From positions 3,534,001 through 3,598,000 of the forward strand of contig NC_007908.1 of assembly GCF_000013605.1 (NCBI RefSeq): a stretch of 64,000 bases of DNA, read 5' to 3'. This document shows, in pieces, positions 17,398 through 27,191 of the stretch (position 1 is the stretch's first letter; each line of letters begins with the position of its first letter). The stretch comes from Rhodoferax ferrireducens T118. Lineage in GTDB: Bacteria; Pseudomonadota; Gammaproteobacteria; Burkholderiales; Burkholderiaceae_C. A program made the position numbers and the translations under genes. Below the pieces are notes generated by a model. That model made no database searches, was not told where the DNA came from, and saw only the letters and a list, made by a program, of their open reading frames with translations.

Positions 17398-20300
17398 AGA
17401 ATGATCTCCGCGTCGCAATTGGCCGCCACCCGCTTGATGCGGCTCTTGAGCTCAGGCGTGACTTTGATGCGCTCCATGGCGCCGGCAATCAGTTGGCCCA
17501 CATCACGCGACTCGCCATTGACGACGATGCGGGTTTTCTCGAACAGTTCGGGCAGGTCCTGGTAGCAGGTCTTGCAGTCGGTGCATTTGACCTGATCGGC
17601 GATGTCGTAGCGCACCAGCGCTTCGGTCGCAGCGCCAACTACGGGGCTGGCCGCGGCGCTGCCAGCGCCTGCCGATTGCGCCATGATCGGTATCACCCGG
17701 GCGCCGCCGACCGGCGCTTTGCTGGCGGCGGCCAGCTCGGACATGGCACGCGCAAACGAGTCGAGCGAGCTGTCGCGCTGCGTCACCGAATCAAGGTACT
17801 GCGCTTGCAGGGTGGCCATGCCGAGGCGATGGCTCTCGTCCATTTTGGCCACATGCTGGCCGTCCAGGAACTGCAGCAGATGCCAGTATTTGCGCCGTTC
17901 TTCAACCAGCGCCACGATGGCCTCGGCCACCGCTATTTTGATCAGGCGCCTGTTGGCATCGGTGGACCAGATGAACGCGGTCTTGCCCGCACGCTCAGGC
18001 CGGGGCAGCTCAACATAAGCTTCGACCGGCAGCGCAAGCGTGTCGTCGGCGCCGAGCTTGTGAAACTGCTTCTTGAAGCGCACTTCACCCAAGGCAAAGT
18101 GCGCCGGTGTCAGCGCCATGCTCATCAGCTTGAGCTGGCCCTCGTCGTCCTGGTATTCCAGCGTTGTCGTCGCCCAGGTCTGCAGCGGATCGGGGTTGCC
18201 TTCGAGCGAGAACCAGTCGTGCAGCGTGCTGCCACGGCGCGGGTCATGCACAAACACCGGGCTCATGCGGCTCTCGACCGCCAGGCGGGAGCGCTCGGAC
18301 GATGCGCCATCGCCAATGCCCTGCTCACCCTGGCACGGGGTATAGACGTCGAGCACGGCGGGGCCGTCGGTGTAGGACAGGCACTCCATCGTGTTTTTCA
18401 AAAAGTGGCCCTGCAGCGCGGTGCTGGTGGCGCACACAAACACATTGGAGTGGAATGCTGCGATCAGGCCGAGTTCCTTGCGCGACTCGTGCTTGCCCGT
18501 CGCCGTGCTGCCAAAGCGCGCCAGGTCAGAGTCTTGCCCCAGAAAGCTCGAGGTTGAGGCTTGACCGCCGGTATTGGAATAAGACCCGGTGTTGAGCACC
18601 AGGACTTTAAGCGGTGTGCCACTCATCAAAATGCGCGACAGCGCGCCAAAACCGATGTCGTAGGTGGCGCCGTCGCCGCCGATGGTGATCACGGTCGGCA
18701 TCAGGCCCAGCTCGGCCACGCTGAACTGCTCCCACGACAACATGCGCAAGGCGGGGTCGTGGACTTGGGCGTCATAGGCATCCGCCAGCTCCAGCCGCGC
18801 CAGGCGCAGTGCACGCACATCGCCGACGGTCTGCGCCGCAATGCCCTCAAAAATACCTTTGGCCAAAGGCTGTGCATCCTGGAACAGGCTGTTGACCCAC
18901 GGGTCCTTGAAAGCGTTGAACGGGAAGGTGGAGGCGTAGACACTGCTGCAGCCGGTCGAATTGGCCACCACCGTGCCAGCCGGGCCGTTGCCGGTGGGGC
19001 CGCTCTCGTACAAATAGAGCCTCTTTTCCAGCGTGTTGATGAGCGCGCCCAGGCGTTGCTGGCGCTCGGCGTCATGGTCGGCCAGCGCCACTTGCTTGTC
19101 TCGCATGCGGCCAATCAGGTTCTCCAACTCACGAATATGCTCGCGCTGACGCCTGTCGGCCAAGGCGTGGCTGGTGGCCATGACCAGACGGGTGGCAGTC
19201 ACCTCGCCACAGCCACGGCAGGCGCCGTGGCCGCCGGTGGTGCTGTAGTAGTTGGCGCGGTCAAGCAGCAGGCGCTTGATCTCGCCGCCGGGCTGGATCG
19301 CATCAACCACAAAGCGCGCCGGCGTGTTGGGCGTCTTGCTCATGAAATCAAAACGCTGTTGCAGGGTTTGCAACAAGGCCGCATCCTGTTCGCGGGTGAC
19401 CAAGGCACCCGGGCCGCAAACCTCTACACATTCCAGACAGCCGGTGCATTTCCACGGGTCGACCGTGACACCGTAGAGAGCGCCGCTGCCCGGTTTGGCC
19501 TTTTCCATGGCGTCAAAGAAGGGCCGCGTGCGCGCGACCGGATAGAGCGCCAGGGCATCGATCAGCGTGCTGAAGTTGCGCAGCACGGTCACGTTCTCGG
19601 TCTCCAGATGGGTCGCGGCCTCGGCCACCAGCTCATGGAACGGCCGCGCTTCTCTGCTCTGGCGATAAGCCTCCCGCACGCTGGCCGTCAGCGCATAGAC
19701 ATGGCCGCGCATGAGCTCGCGCTGGACGGGCGGGATGTCGAGTTGGCCGATGCCCGTGAGCAGCAGTTCATGAATGTCATGCACGCTGTTGGGGATGGCG
19801 CCGTCCGGACAGACCAGCGCGCACTCCATGCAACCGGTGCACAAGTCGGCCTTGAACTCGGGCACGCTGCGGCGAAACAGCCCTTTGTCCTTGGCACTGG
19901 CGGTACCCGCCGGCATGAACAGACCCGTGCCGGGCAGCACCGGCGCCTCGCCAATCGCCCCTTCGCGGAACGGGTCGAGCACCATGTCGTCGTAATAGCC
20001 GCGGTCAAACATGCCCGCGCAGCCTGAGCTGCCTGCGCTCTGGCACATGGACGCCGACAGCGACACATCGTGAATCGCAATTGGCGCGGGCCTGGCGTCG
20101 ATACGGGCGAACGCATCCAGCGCGTAATCCACTTTTTGCGTCGCCTCAATGCCCTCGCGGATGACCGCCATATTGCCCTCCATCACGGCGCCGCCCTTGC
20201 CCCCAAATTTCTTGGCGATTTGCTGGCGGACTTTTTCCAGGATCACTTCCGGGGCCGCGCCTGCTGCCACCTGACTGACATGACCGGCGACAGCGCCGAT

Positions 20301-22385
20301 GAAGGCAATGCCCATCATGCGGGTCGCCAGCTCCGGCGTTGGCGCATGCTTTTTGGCCACGGCAAAGGCATCCACAATGAAGAAATTGATTTGTCTCTCA
20401 CGGATGGTTTTGCGCGCCTGGACCGGCAGCTCTTGCCAGACCTCTTCGGCGCTCGCATTCGACTGCAGGATAAAGGTGCCGCCCGCGACCAGCCCGAGCA
20501 GCGGATTGGTGTGACTGAACACCTTGTGATCCGGGGCGATGACGACCTCCACATCCTCCAGTTCGGCGTTGGTGATCTTGACCGGCTCCGGGCTCAGGGT
20601 GATGTAGTAGTTGGTCGGTGCCCCGCTCTTCTCGGAGCCGTATTTGGGCGCCGACTTGGAGTGCATCTCCAGCACACCGGCCAGGATGTCGGTCAGCAGT
20701 TTGCCCGATGCAATCGTGCCGTAGCCACCCACCGAGTGAAAGCGCACCCGAAAGCCGGCATCGGGCAGCAGCTTCGGATTGGCCTCGGTTTCAAGCGCCA
20801 TCAGCTCGGTTTCAGGGTAAGCCAGCTTCAGGCGCGCCTGCAGCTCAGCCACACGTGGTGTTGCCGTCTGCGAGAAGAACTGGGAGCCCAGATAAATCAA
20901 GGGCGCCGTGTTGCCGTCGGCCATGTTCTTGAAAGCCGCAATCAAGTGGCGCGGCTGCAGGTCATGGCCGCCCAGACCAAAGATCGCCGTGGTCAGCAGC
21001 GGGCTGGCGCTGAGTGCGGGAATTCCGGGATGACGCAGTTGCGCGGCGTTTTCGCGTGCCTTGAACAGCGCCTGCGTCACCAGGCTGGTGAGCGCCGTCT
21101 GATCGGAGCGTTCCAGCACCGTCACTGCCTTTTTGCCTTGCAAGGCAGCGATCAGCTGGCCTTCCGGAAAAGGTTGCAGCAGTTTGATGGCGATCAAGCC
21201 CACCTTCTGCCCCAAGCCGCGCAGGTGGCTGACCACCGCTTCGACGTCGTCCGTGACCGAGCCCAGACCCACCATCACGGTGTCGGCGTCATCACACATA
21301 AAGGTTTGCACCGGCGCGTACTGGCGTCCGGAAAGTGCCGCGTATTCGTCCATCGCCTGACGCACGAAGGCAGGCACCGCGTTGGCAAAGTGGGTGCGGT
21401 GATCGACGGCACCGGCTTGAAAATCAGCCTGGTTTTGCACTGCGCCGGTCAGTCCCGGGTTATTCACATCCACCAGCGCGGGCACCAATTGGCGCGTGCC
21501 TTTCTCAAAGGCATTGACCCACTGGCGCTGCCATTGGCCCTGCAATTCTTCGGGCAGCCAACCCAGCGTCTGGGCGACCAATTTGCCGACATTGTCTTGT
21601 TCCACTTCAGCGGCGTTGGCATCAAGAAAACTGCTCAGCTTTGACAGACTGTCATCCGTCAGGTCAGCCTGGTGGCGCGCCAGGTAGTGCTGCAACTGGA
21701 CCACCCGGCCTTTGGCACCGTAGAGCATCTCCTGCGCCAGCGTCGGCGCCTTGATGCGCCCGGCCGGGTCGCCCAGATACTCGGCCAGCAATGCGGGCTC
21801 GGGCATCAGCGCTTCACACAGCATGTGGCTGGTGGCAAAACCGTCCATGGCGTTGGCGACCGGAATCAGCGACAGCGACGCGACGCGGTAAGAAATCGCC
21901 GCCAGATCGGCCGCTTCCTGCGGGTTGGCACCAAACAGAATGGTGTAGCCCGAGGACATCAGGGCATAAACGTCGTCATGCCCGGCCATGACGTTGAGCG
22001 AATGTTTGGACACCACGCGCGCGGCGACCTGCAGCACAAAGCCACCGACCTTTTTGCCAACGGTGACGTAATGCGATTCAAGCGCGTACAAAATGCCCTG
22101 GCTCGACGAGGCATTGGAAATAAACTGCCCGCCCGTCAACGCCGCCCCCAGCGCACCGCTTTGCGCCGAATGCTCGCCCTCAGGGCCGAAGAAAAATGGG
22201 TGTTTGCCCCAGACATTGATGCCGCCCTCGGCCCGGAAGGCCTCGTAGATCTCGGCAATCTCGGTCGAAGGCGTGATGGGGTAACCGATGACACCGCCGC
22301 AGACATGGTTCATGACGTAGGCGACCGCGCCGTTGCCGTGGATGACGTTGGGGATGCCGGGGTACTTGGCTATTTGGGTTTTCAT
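17394..22385 (-). CDS. giant pyruvate/2-oxoacid:ferredoxin oxidoreductase
   Basis: Single-chain 2-oxoacid oxidoreductase of 1663 residues; NifJ-type PFORs have about 1170. The alpha region begins GYPITPSTEIAEIYEAF. A gamma-type domain (FHSVGGYGTIASGKLL) is near 550-760, and two [4Fe-4S] motifs follow, CTGCMECALVCP near 847 and CTGCLECVEVCG near 979. The thiamine-diphosphate beta region has CRGCGE near 1055 and GDGATYDIGF near 1234 with LNTGSYSNTGGQAS. A C-terminal extension carries CTDCKTC near 1598 and a final Cys (NCDAE). It would decarboxylate pyruvate or another 2-oxoacid to the CoA ester. ATG at 22385 has no strong ribosome site. Confidence 0.88.
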   Translation of the reverse strand: MKTQIAKYPGIPNVIHGNGAVAYVMNHVCGGVIGYPITPSTEIAEIYEAFRAEGGINVWGKHPFFFGPEGEHSAQSGALGAALTGGQFISNASSSQGILYALESHYVTVGKKVGGFVLQVAARVVSKHSLNVMAGHDDVYALMSSGYTILFGANPQEAADLAAISYRVASLSLIPVANAMDGFATSHMLCEALMPEPALLAEYLGDPAGRIKAPTLAQEMLYGAKGRVVQLQHYLARHQADLTDDSLSKLSSFLDANAAEVEQDNVGKLVAQTLGWLPEELQGQWQRQWVNAFEKGTRQLVPALVDVNNPGLTGAVQNQADFQAGAVDHRTHFANAVPAFVRQAMDEYAALSGRQYAPVQTFMCDDADTVMVGLGSVTDDVEAVVSHLRGLGQKVGLIAIKLLQPFPEGQLIAALQGKKAVTVLERSDQTALTSLVTQALFKARENAAQLRHPGIPALSASPLLTTAIFGLGGHDLQPRHLIAAFKNMADGNTAPLIYLGSQFFSQTATPRVAELQARLKLAYPETELMALETEANPKLLPDAGFRVRFHSVGGYGTIASGKLLTDILAGVLEMHSKSAPKYGSEKSGAPTNYYITLSPEPVKITNAELEDVEVVIAPDHKVFSHTNPLLGLVAGGTFILQSNASAEEVWQELPVQARKTIRERQINFFIVDAFAVAKKHAPTPELATRMMGIAFIGAVAGHVSQVAAGAAPEVILEKVRQQIAKKFGGKGGAVMEGNMAVIREGIEATQKVDYALDAFARIDARPAPIAIHDVSLSASMCQSAGSSGCAGMFDRGYYDDMVLDPFREGAIGEAPVLPGTGLFMPAGTASAKDKGLFRRSVPEFKADLCTGCMECALVCPDGAIPNSVHDIHELLLTGIGQLDIPPVQRELMRGHVYALTASVREAYRQSREARPFHELVAEAATHLETENVTVLRNFSTLIDALALYPVARTRPFFDAMEKAKPGSGALYGVTVDPWKCTGCLECVEVCGPGALVTREQDAALLQTLQQRFDFMSKTPNTPARFVVDAIQPGGEIKRLLLDRANYYSTTGGHGACRGCGEVTATRLVMATSHALADRRQREHIRELENLIGRMRDKQVALADHDAERQQRLGALINTLEKRLYLYESGPTGNGPAGTVVANSTGCSSVYASTFPFNAFKDPWVNSLFQDAQPLAKGIFEGIAAQTVGDVRALRLARLELADAYDAQVHDPALRMLSWEQFSVAELGLMPTVITIGGDGATYDIGFGALSRILMSGTPLKVLVLNTGSYSNTGGQASTSSFLGQDSDLARFGSTATGKHESRKELGLIAAFHSNVFVCATSTALQGHFLKNTMECLSYTDGPAVLDVYTPCQGEQGIGDGASSERSRLAVESRMSPVFVHDPRRGSTLHDWFSLEGNPDPLQTWATTTLEYQDDEGQLKLMSMALTPAHFALGEVRFKKQFHKLGADDTLALPVEAYVELPRPERAGKTAFIWSTDANRRLIKIAVAEAIVALVEERRKYWHLLQFLDGQHVAKMDESHRLGMATLQAQYLDSVTQRDSSLDSFARAMSELAAASKAPVGGARVIPIMAQSAGAGSAAASPVVGAATEALVRYDIADQVKCTDCKTCYQDLPELFEKTRIVVNGESRDVGQLIAGAMERIKVTPELKSRIKRVAANCDAEIIL

Positions 22386-22817
22386 CTTGCAGTGGGTGTC
22401 TGTGAGCGGTCAATCGATCTCAAGTCCCGAGCCCGATGACATGCGCGCGGCTGCCGCGGCAGACGTTCCAGTGGGCTCTGGAAGCTAAATTAATGAGACC
22501 CCCTGCCCGGCGCCTTGGGAGCACCCGGCAGGAAACCTCGCACGGCGCTTGCCGGAGATTTTCCGGCCTACAAAAAGGCAAGTGGCTTAACACTCACCCC
22601 AACTGGTCAAACGGGCAGTTGAGCCGCTCGTCTGATCGTGAGTTTCAAGTATAAGAACTTCACTTCCAGCACAACCGGCATATCAACCTGCTATTACGCA
22701 CAGATCAAAGTTCTGATAAGTAAATGTTGTTTTTGTGCGGCCAACTGGCAAGAAATCCCAACATCCAGACATCAGGCGAGGGCTATCCGGTCTGGCACTG
22801 GATTGTCCAGCGCGTTT
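22386..22817. other. upstream region of PFOR-like gene
   Basis: 432 bases with no gene I can support. It has a small stem (GCCGGA...TCCGGC near 22551-22567) without a T-run. The part nearer 22.7 kb is AT-richer and may hold the promoter. No FNR-type box was found by eye. Confidence 0.5.
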
Positions 22818-23747
22818 TTACGTGGATGCCGGGCGCCCGCTGCGACTGAAGACAAAAATCCCCGCCACCACCAACACCGTGCCCGCCGCCACCCAGGCGG
22901 TGAAGGGTTCGCCCAGAATCACGACACCCATCAAAATGGTGGACATCGGGCCGACCATGCCGGCCTGCGCCGCCAGACTGGGACCAATGCGCTCAATCGC
23001 CATCATCACCATCAACACCGGCGCCGCCGTGCACAGCGTGGCGTTGAGGATGGAGAGCCAGATCACCTCGGGCGCCACCAGCGCGGCACTCCAGGGGCGC
23101 AGCAGCACAAACTGGCCGATGCACAACAGGCAGGCCACGGTGGTGGCCAAGCCGACCAGACGCAAGGAGCCCAGCCGCTGCACCAATTCGCCACTGAACG
23201 TCATGTACAAGGCATAGCTGACCGCACTGAGAAAAACCAGCAAGGCCCCCAACGCCGCGTCACGGCCCAAGAATTGGATCTCGTGGCCAAACACCAGCAG
23301 CACCCCGCAATAACTGATCAGCATGCCCCAGCCCTGCGCACGCTGGATATGGCGCTGGTACAGCAGCAAGCCCAGCAGCAGCACCAGCGTCGGGTTCAGG
23401 TACAGGATCAGGCGCTCCAGCGAGGCGCTGATATAGGCCAGACCGGCAAAGTCGAGAAAACTGGCCAGGTAGTAGCCCGTCACCCCCAAGCCCAGAATGC
23501 CCCGCCAGTCCTGGCGCGTCGGCGCCGGCTTGCCGCGACTGGCCCACCAGGCCATCAACGCAAAAATAGGCAGCGCAAACAGCATGCGGTACATGATCAG
23601 CGTGACCGCGTCCACCCCATAGCGGTAAGCCAGCTTGACGATGATCGCCTTGCCGCTGAAAGCAATCGCACCCAGCACCGCCAGCGACAATCCAAATGCT
23701 ATTTTTTTAGGAGCTATTTGTCCAATAGATACGGGGGCTACAGCCAT
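22818..23747 (-). CDS. EamA/DMT-family exporter
   Basis: Inner-membrane transporter, 309 residues, with about ten hydrophobic helices in two EamA repeats (GAIAFSGKAIIVKLAYR and, in the second half, GALLVFLSAVSYALYMTFSG; end GEPFTAWVAAGTVLVVAG). Members export amino acids, metabolites or drugs; the substrate cannot be read. The first 16 codons (AVAPVSIGQIAPKK) are supplied by dispersed-repeat copy C, so the true start could be further in. Confidence 0.85.
   Translation of the reverse strand: MAVAPVSIGQIAPKKIAFGLSLAVLGAIAFSGKAIIVKLAYRYGVDAVTLIMYRMLFALPIFALMAWWASRGKPAPTRQDWRGILGLGVTGYYLASFLDFAGLAYISASLERLILYLNPTLVLLLGLLLYQRHIQRAQGWGMLISYCGVLLVFGHEIQFLGRDAALGALLVFLSAVSYALYMTFSGELVQRLGSLRLVGLATTVACLLCIGQFVLLRPWSAALVAPEVIWLSILNATLCTAAPVLMVMMAIERIGPSLAAQAGMVGPMSTILMGVVILGEPFTAWVAAGTVLVVAGIFVFSRSGRPAST
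23697..23745 (+). repeat. dispersed repeat, copy C (5' end of EamA gene)
   Basis: Plus strand reads GCTATTTTTTTAGGAGCTAT then TTGTCCAATAGATACGGGGG and CTACAG. Antisense to the EamA gene, whose N-terminal codons 2-16 it provides. Confidence 0.75.
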
Positions 23748-23789
23748 TATTTATATATATTCTTGAAAACCACACTGAGCCAGTGCAGC

Positions 23790-25097
23790 TCAGTTGTTTT
23801 TAAAAACCTTGTGGTGCAAGCGGCGCAGCGACCACCAGACCCCCAGCGCCACCACCGGAATAGCCGCCGCCGCCGTGCTTTCTCCGCTCCAGGGCCAGCC
23901 CAGCTGGGTCGCGCCCTTGGCCAGGTAACTCACCAGACCGACGATGTAATAGGTGATGGCGGCCACCGACAGCCCCTCCACCGTCGACTGCAATTTAAGC
24001 TGCAGGTCTTGCCGCTGATTCATGGTCGCCAGCAAGGCCTGACTGCTTTGCTGCTGTTCGATCTCGACCCGCGTGCGCAATAAGTTGCTGATGCGCGAGA
24101 CCCGCTGCGACAACGCGTCCTGGCGTCGGGTGGCCCACTCGCAGGTGCTGCGTGCAGGGCTCAAGCGCCGGTCCATGAATTCACCGATGGTCTGCATGCC
24201 GGGTAAGGCAGACTCGTTGATTTCTTTGATGCGCTTGTCCACCAGCTCAAAATAAGCGGCGCTGGCCGAAAAACGCGAATGTGTGGCCGCGTGCTGGCTC
24301 TCCACCTGCCCGGCCAGCTTGGTCAGGCGGTCCAGCAGCAGCGGCTCATCCTCGGGTCTGGCACTGCGAATGGCGCTGGCGAGCTCGACCAGCTCACGCT
24401 CGGCGCTGGATAACATGCCAGATGCCTCGCGCGCCGTCGGCAGGCCCAGCAAAGCCGCCATGCGGTAGGTTTCAATCTCCAGCAGGCGCTGTACCAGACG
24501 GCCCAAGCGGCGCGGCGACAAGTTGCCCGCCAGCAGCACCATGCGTGAAAAGCCATCGGCATGCATGGCAAAGTCGGTGTAGACCTCACCACCACCACCG
24601 GCCACGCTGGAGGCCAGCAAGGAATCTTCCAGCAGCACCTGTTTCACCAACGCCGACGTGCCCAGCGTGTGGTTTGAAATCACCCACAGGTGCAAGCTGC
24701 ACAAACACTGCCCCGGCAGACCCGTCAACCAGTCTTGCGGCACGGCGGCCAGGGCGAGCGCGGGCTCGATCTCGCCCAAACGGGCGGTGGACAGCGGGCA
24801 CATGAAGGTCCAGGTGACAAACTCGGTGTGTAACTCCCAGCGAATGTGGAACGGGCCAAAGTCCATCCGGAAGTGACTGGACTGCGGGTCAGGCAGCGGC
24901 AGATGGTGGTCGCGTAAGAGCGCCGACACATGAGCGCGACTGGCATCGCGCTGCGCCGCGTCGCACAGCATGACCACATGGGAGATCGCCAGGGGCGCAG
25001 CCAGCGCCTGCGGCGGGCGGGCGTGAACCTCGTTGTGCAGCGCGGCGCGTTGCGGGTGCTGGGGCAAACGCGATGGCAGAAGCGATTTGAGTGGCAT
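23790..25097 (-). CDS. DUF3422 family membrane protein
   Basis: 435 residues. The N-terminal motif HNEVHARPPQAL identifies DUF3422, a family of unknown function common in proteobacteria. A central helical section (IRSARPEDEPLLLDRLTKLAGQ and following) may form a coiled coil. Two hydrophobic helices near the C-terminus (AAITYYIVGLVSYLAKG and AAAIPVVALGVWW) anchor it in the membrane. It lies 24 bases downstream of tctA on the same strand, perhaps cotranscribed. Confidence 0.85.
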   Translation of the reverse strand: MPLKSLLPSRLPQHPQRAALHNEVHARPPQALAAPLAISHVVMLCDAAQRDASRAHVSALLRDHHLPLPDPQSSHFRMDFGPFHIRWELHTEFVTWTFMCPLSTARLGEIEPALALAAVPQDWLTGLPGQCLCSLHLWVISNHTLGTSALVKQVLLEDSLLASSVAGGGGEVYTDFAMHADGFSRMVLLAGNLSPRRLGRLVQRLLEIETYRMAALLGLPTAREASGMLSSAERELVELASAIRSARPEDEPLLLDRLTKLAGQVESQHAATHSRFSASAAYFELVDKRIKEINESALPGMQTIGEFMDRRLSPARSTCEWATRRQDALSQRVSRISNLLRTRVEIEQQQSSQALLATMNQRQDLQLKLQSTVEGLSVAAITYYIVGLVSYLAKGATQLGWPWSGESTAAAAIPVVALGVWWSLRRLHHKVFKNN

Positions 25098-25121
25098 GGG
25101 ACTTCCTTGCGGCGATTGAGT

Positions 25122-26636
25122 TCAGGCCTCGACAAACGCTTCTTCGCGCTTCTTTTTGATCGACGGCAGCAGCACCGTCAGCAGCAACAGCGCCGCCAGC
25201 GCCAACAGGCTCGCCGACAGGGGACGCGTCAGCAAGACGCTCCAGTCACCGCGCGACAGCAGCAGCGCACGGCGCAGGTTTTCTTCCATCATCGGCCCCA
25301 GAATAAAACCCAGCAGCAGCGGTGCCGGCTCCATGCCGAGCTTGATGAACACATAGCCAATGACCCCAAACAAGCCCACCATCCACACGTCCCAGGTGCT
25401 GTTGTTGGTGGAATAAACCCCAATCGCGCAAAACAGCACGATGGCCGGAAACAGCCAGCGGTACGGCACGCTCAGCAGCTTGATCCAGATGCCAATCAGC
25501 GGCAGGTTCAACACAATCAACATGGCATTGCCAATCCACATGGACGCAATCAGGCCCCAAAACAGCTCCGGGTTGCTGGTCATCACCTGCGGGCCGGGCT
25601 GGATGTTGTGGATGGTCATGGCGCCCACCATCAGCGCCATCACCGCGTTGGGTGGAATGCCCAAGGTCAGCAAGGGAATGAAGGAGGTTTGCGAGGCCGC
25701 GTTGTTGGCCGACTCCGGCGCGGCCACGCCCCGGATATTGCCTTGGCCAAATGGCACTTCACCCGGCTGCAGGCTGGTTTTCTTCTCGAGCGTGTAGGCC
25801 GCGAACGCCGCCATCACCGCGCCACCGCCCGGCAAAATACCCAACACCGAGCCCAGGGCCGTGCCACGCAGGACCGCCGGCACCATGCGCTTGAAGTCCT
25901 GCCGGCTTGGCAGCAAGCCCTGTACACGGGCGATGAATACTTCACGTTCGCTCTCATGTTTGCCCAGGTTGCTGATGATCTCGCCATAGCCAAACAGGCC
26001 CATGGCAATCACGATAAAACCGATGCCGTCGGTCAGCTCCGGAATGTCAAAACTGAAACGCGCCACCCCCGAGTTGACATCGGTGCCGACCATGCCCAGC
26101 AGCAAACCCAGCAAAATCATGCCAAACGCCTTGAGCAGCGAGCCCGAGGCCAGCACCACGGCGCCAATCAGCCCCAGCACCATCAATGAAAAATATTCGG
26201 CCGCGCCAAACATGAAGGCGAGCTCGGTCAAGGGGACGGCAAAGGCGGCGAGCACCAGCGTGCCGACACAGCCGGCAAAAAACGAGCCCAGTCCAGCCGC
26301 CGCCAATGCCGGGCCGGCGCGGCCCTGGCGCGCCATCTGGTAGCCGTCAATCACCGTGACCACCGACGACGCCTCACCCGGCAGGTTGACCAGAATGGCC
26401 GTGGTGGAGCCGCCATACTGGGCCCCGTAGTAAATACCGGCCAGCATGATCAGCGCCGACACCGGGGGTAGCCCGTAGGTGGCGGGCAACAGCATGGCGA
26501 TGGTGGCCAGCGGCCCAATGCCCGGCAGCACACCAATCAAGGTGCCCAGCAGACAGCCGACAAAGGCATACGTGAGGTTGATCGGTGTGAAGGCGACACC
26601 GAAACCGAGCGAGAGGTGGTTGATCAGCTCCATCAT
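25122..26636 (-). CDS. tctA: TctA, tripartite tricarboxylate permease large subunit
   Basis: Large membrane subunit of a TTT-family transporter, 504 residues, about twelve helices. Typical stretches are GVLPGIGPLATIAMLLP, YYGAQYGGSTTAILVNLPGE, GILPGGGAVMAAF and LGIPPNAVMALM. I use the ATG at 26636, which overlaps the tctB stop as ATGA, rather than an earlier in-frame start. It imports a carboxylate using a periplasmic Bug receptor; none is adjacent here. Confidence 0.93.
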   Translation of the reverse strand: MMELINHLSLGFGVAFTPINLTYAFVGCLLGTLIGVLPGIGPLATIAMLLPATYGLPPVSALIMLAGIYYGAQYGGSTTAILVNLPGEASSVVTVIDGYQMARQGRAGPALAAAGLGSFFAGCVGTLVLAAFAVPLTELAFMFGAAEYFSLMVLGLIGAVVLASGSLLKAFGMILLGLLLGMVGTDVNSGVARFSFDIPELTDGIGFIVIAMGLFGYGEIISNLGKHESEREVFIARVQGLLPSRQDFKRMVPAVLRGTALGSVLGILPGGGAVMAAFAAYTLEKKTSLQPGEVPFGQGNIRGVAAPESANNAASQTSFIPLLTLGIPPNAVMALMVGAMTIHNIQPGPQVMTSNPELFWGLIASMWIGNAMLIVLNLPLIGIWIKLLSVPYRWLFPAIVLFCAIGVYSTNNSTWDVWMVGLFGVIGYVFIKLGMEPAPLLLGFILGPMMEENLRRALLLSRGDWSVLLTRPLSASLLALAALLLLTVLLPSIKKKREEAFVEA

Positions 26637-27124
26637 GATCCAACCGTCAAAGCGGGCCACACCACAAACTGCAGTTTGAGCACCAGCACAAAGGCCAGGT
26701 AGCTCAGCACAGCCAACACCGTGGCCAGCACGGCAGCTTCTTTGGCCTTGAAGCGGTCACCCGCCAGACTGGCCATGAAGGTCAGCGCGTAAATGCCGAC
26801 GATCAAGCCCAGGGCCGGCACTTTCAGGCTCGGCAAGCCGCCCAGTGCAACACCGAACACCAGATTGGCCGCGATGATGAACACCAGCGGCCGCCAGGCA
26901 AAGCGGCCCACCTTTTCTCCCTCTGGCGTTTCAATCACCATGGCCTTGAATGTCATGACGGTGCCCAGCAGCGCCAGCAACACCCCCAGCAGCAAGGGAA
27001 AATAGCCCGGCCCCATGCGGGCGCTATCGCCGATCCTGTAATCAGTGGCGCCCCAGGCAAATGCAATGCCCACCACCGTGAACAGGAGACCAGAGAAAAA
27101 GTCTTGCTGACTCTTAACTTTCAT
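26633..27124 (-). CDS. tctB: TctB, tripartite tricarboxylate permease small subunit
   Basis: Small membrane subunit, 163 residues, with four hydrophobic helices and the family motif ARMGPGYFPLLLGVLLALLG. The ATG at 27124 has GAGG about nine bases upstream and is preferred to the TTG just before it. Coupled to tctA by a four-base overlap. Confidence 0.9.
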   Translation of the reverse strand: MKVKSQQDFFSGLLFTVVGIAFAWGATDYRIGDSARMGPGYFPLLLGVLLALLGTVMTFKAMVIETPEGEKVGRFAWRPLVFIIAANLVFGVALGGLPSLKVPALGLIVGIYALTFMASLAGDRFKAKEAAVLATVLAVLSYLAFVLVLKLQFVVWPALTVGS

Positions 27125-27191
27125 CAAAAATTACCTCGAAATAGCTTCACACACGAATGCCTGACGGCAGAGCTGCTGCCTCAGGTCAGAA

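Noticed and set aside
20070..21644. Long open frame antisense to the PFOR gene (524 codons)
   Set aside because: GC-rich shadow frame; translation is rich in H, R, Q and G with no domain.
22551..22567. GCCGGA/TCCGGC stem as a terminator
   Set aside because: Short stem without a T-run, located upstream of genes on that strand.
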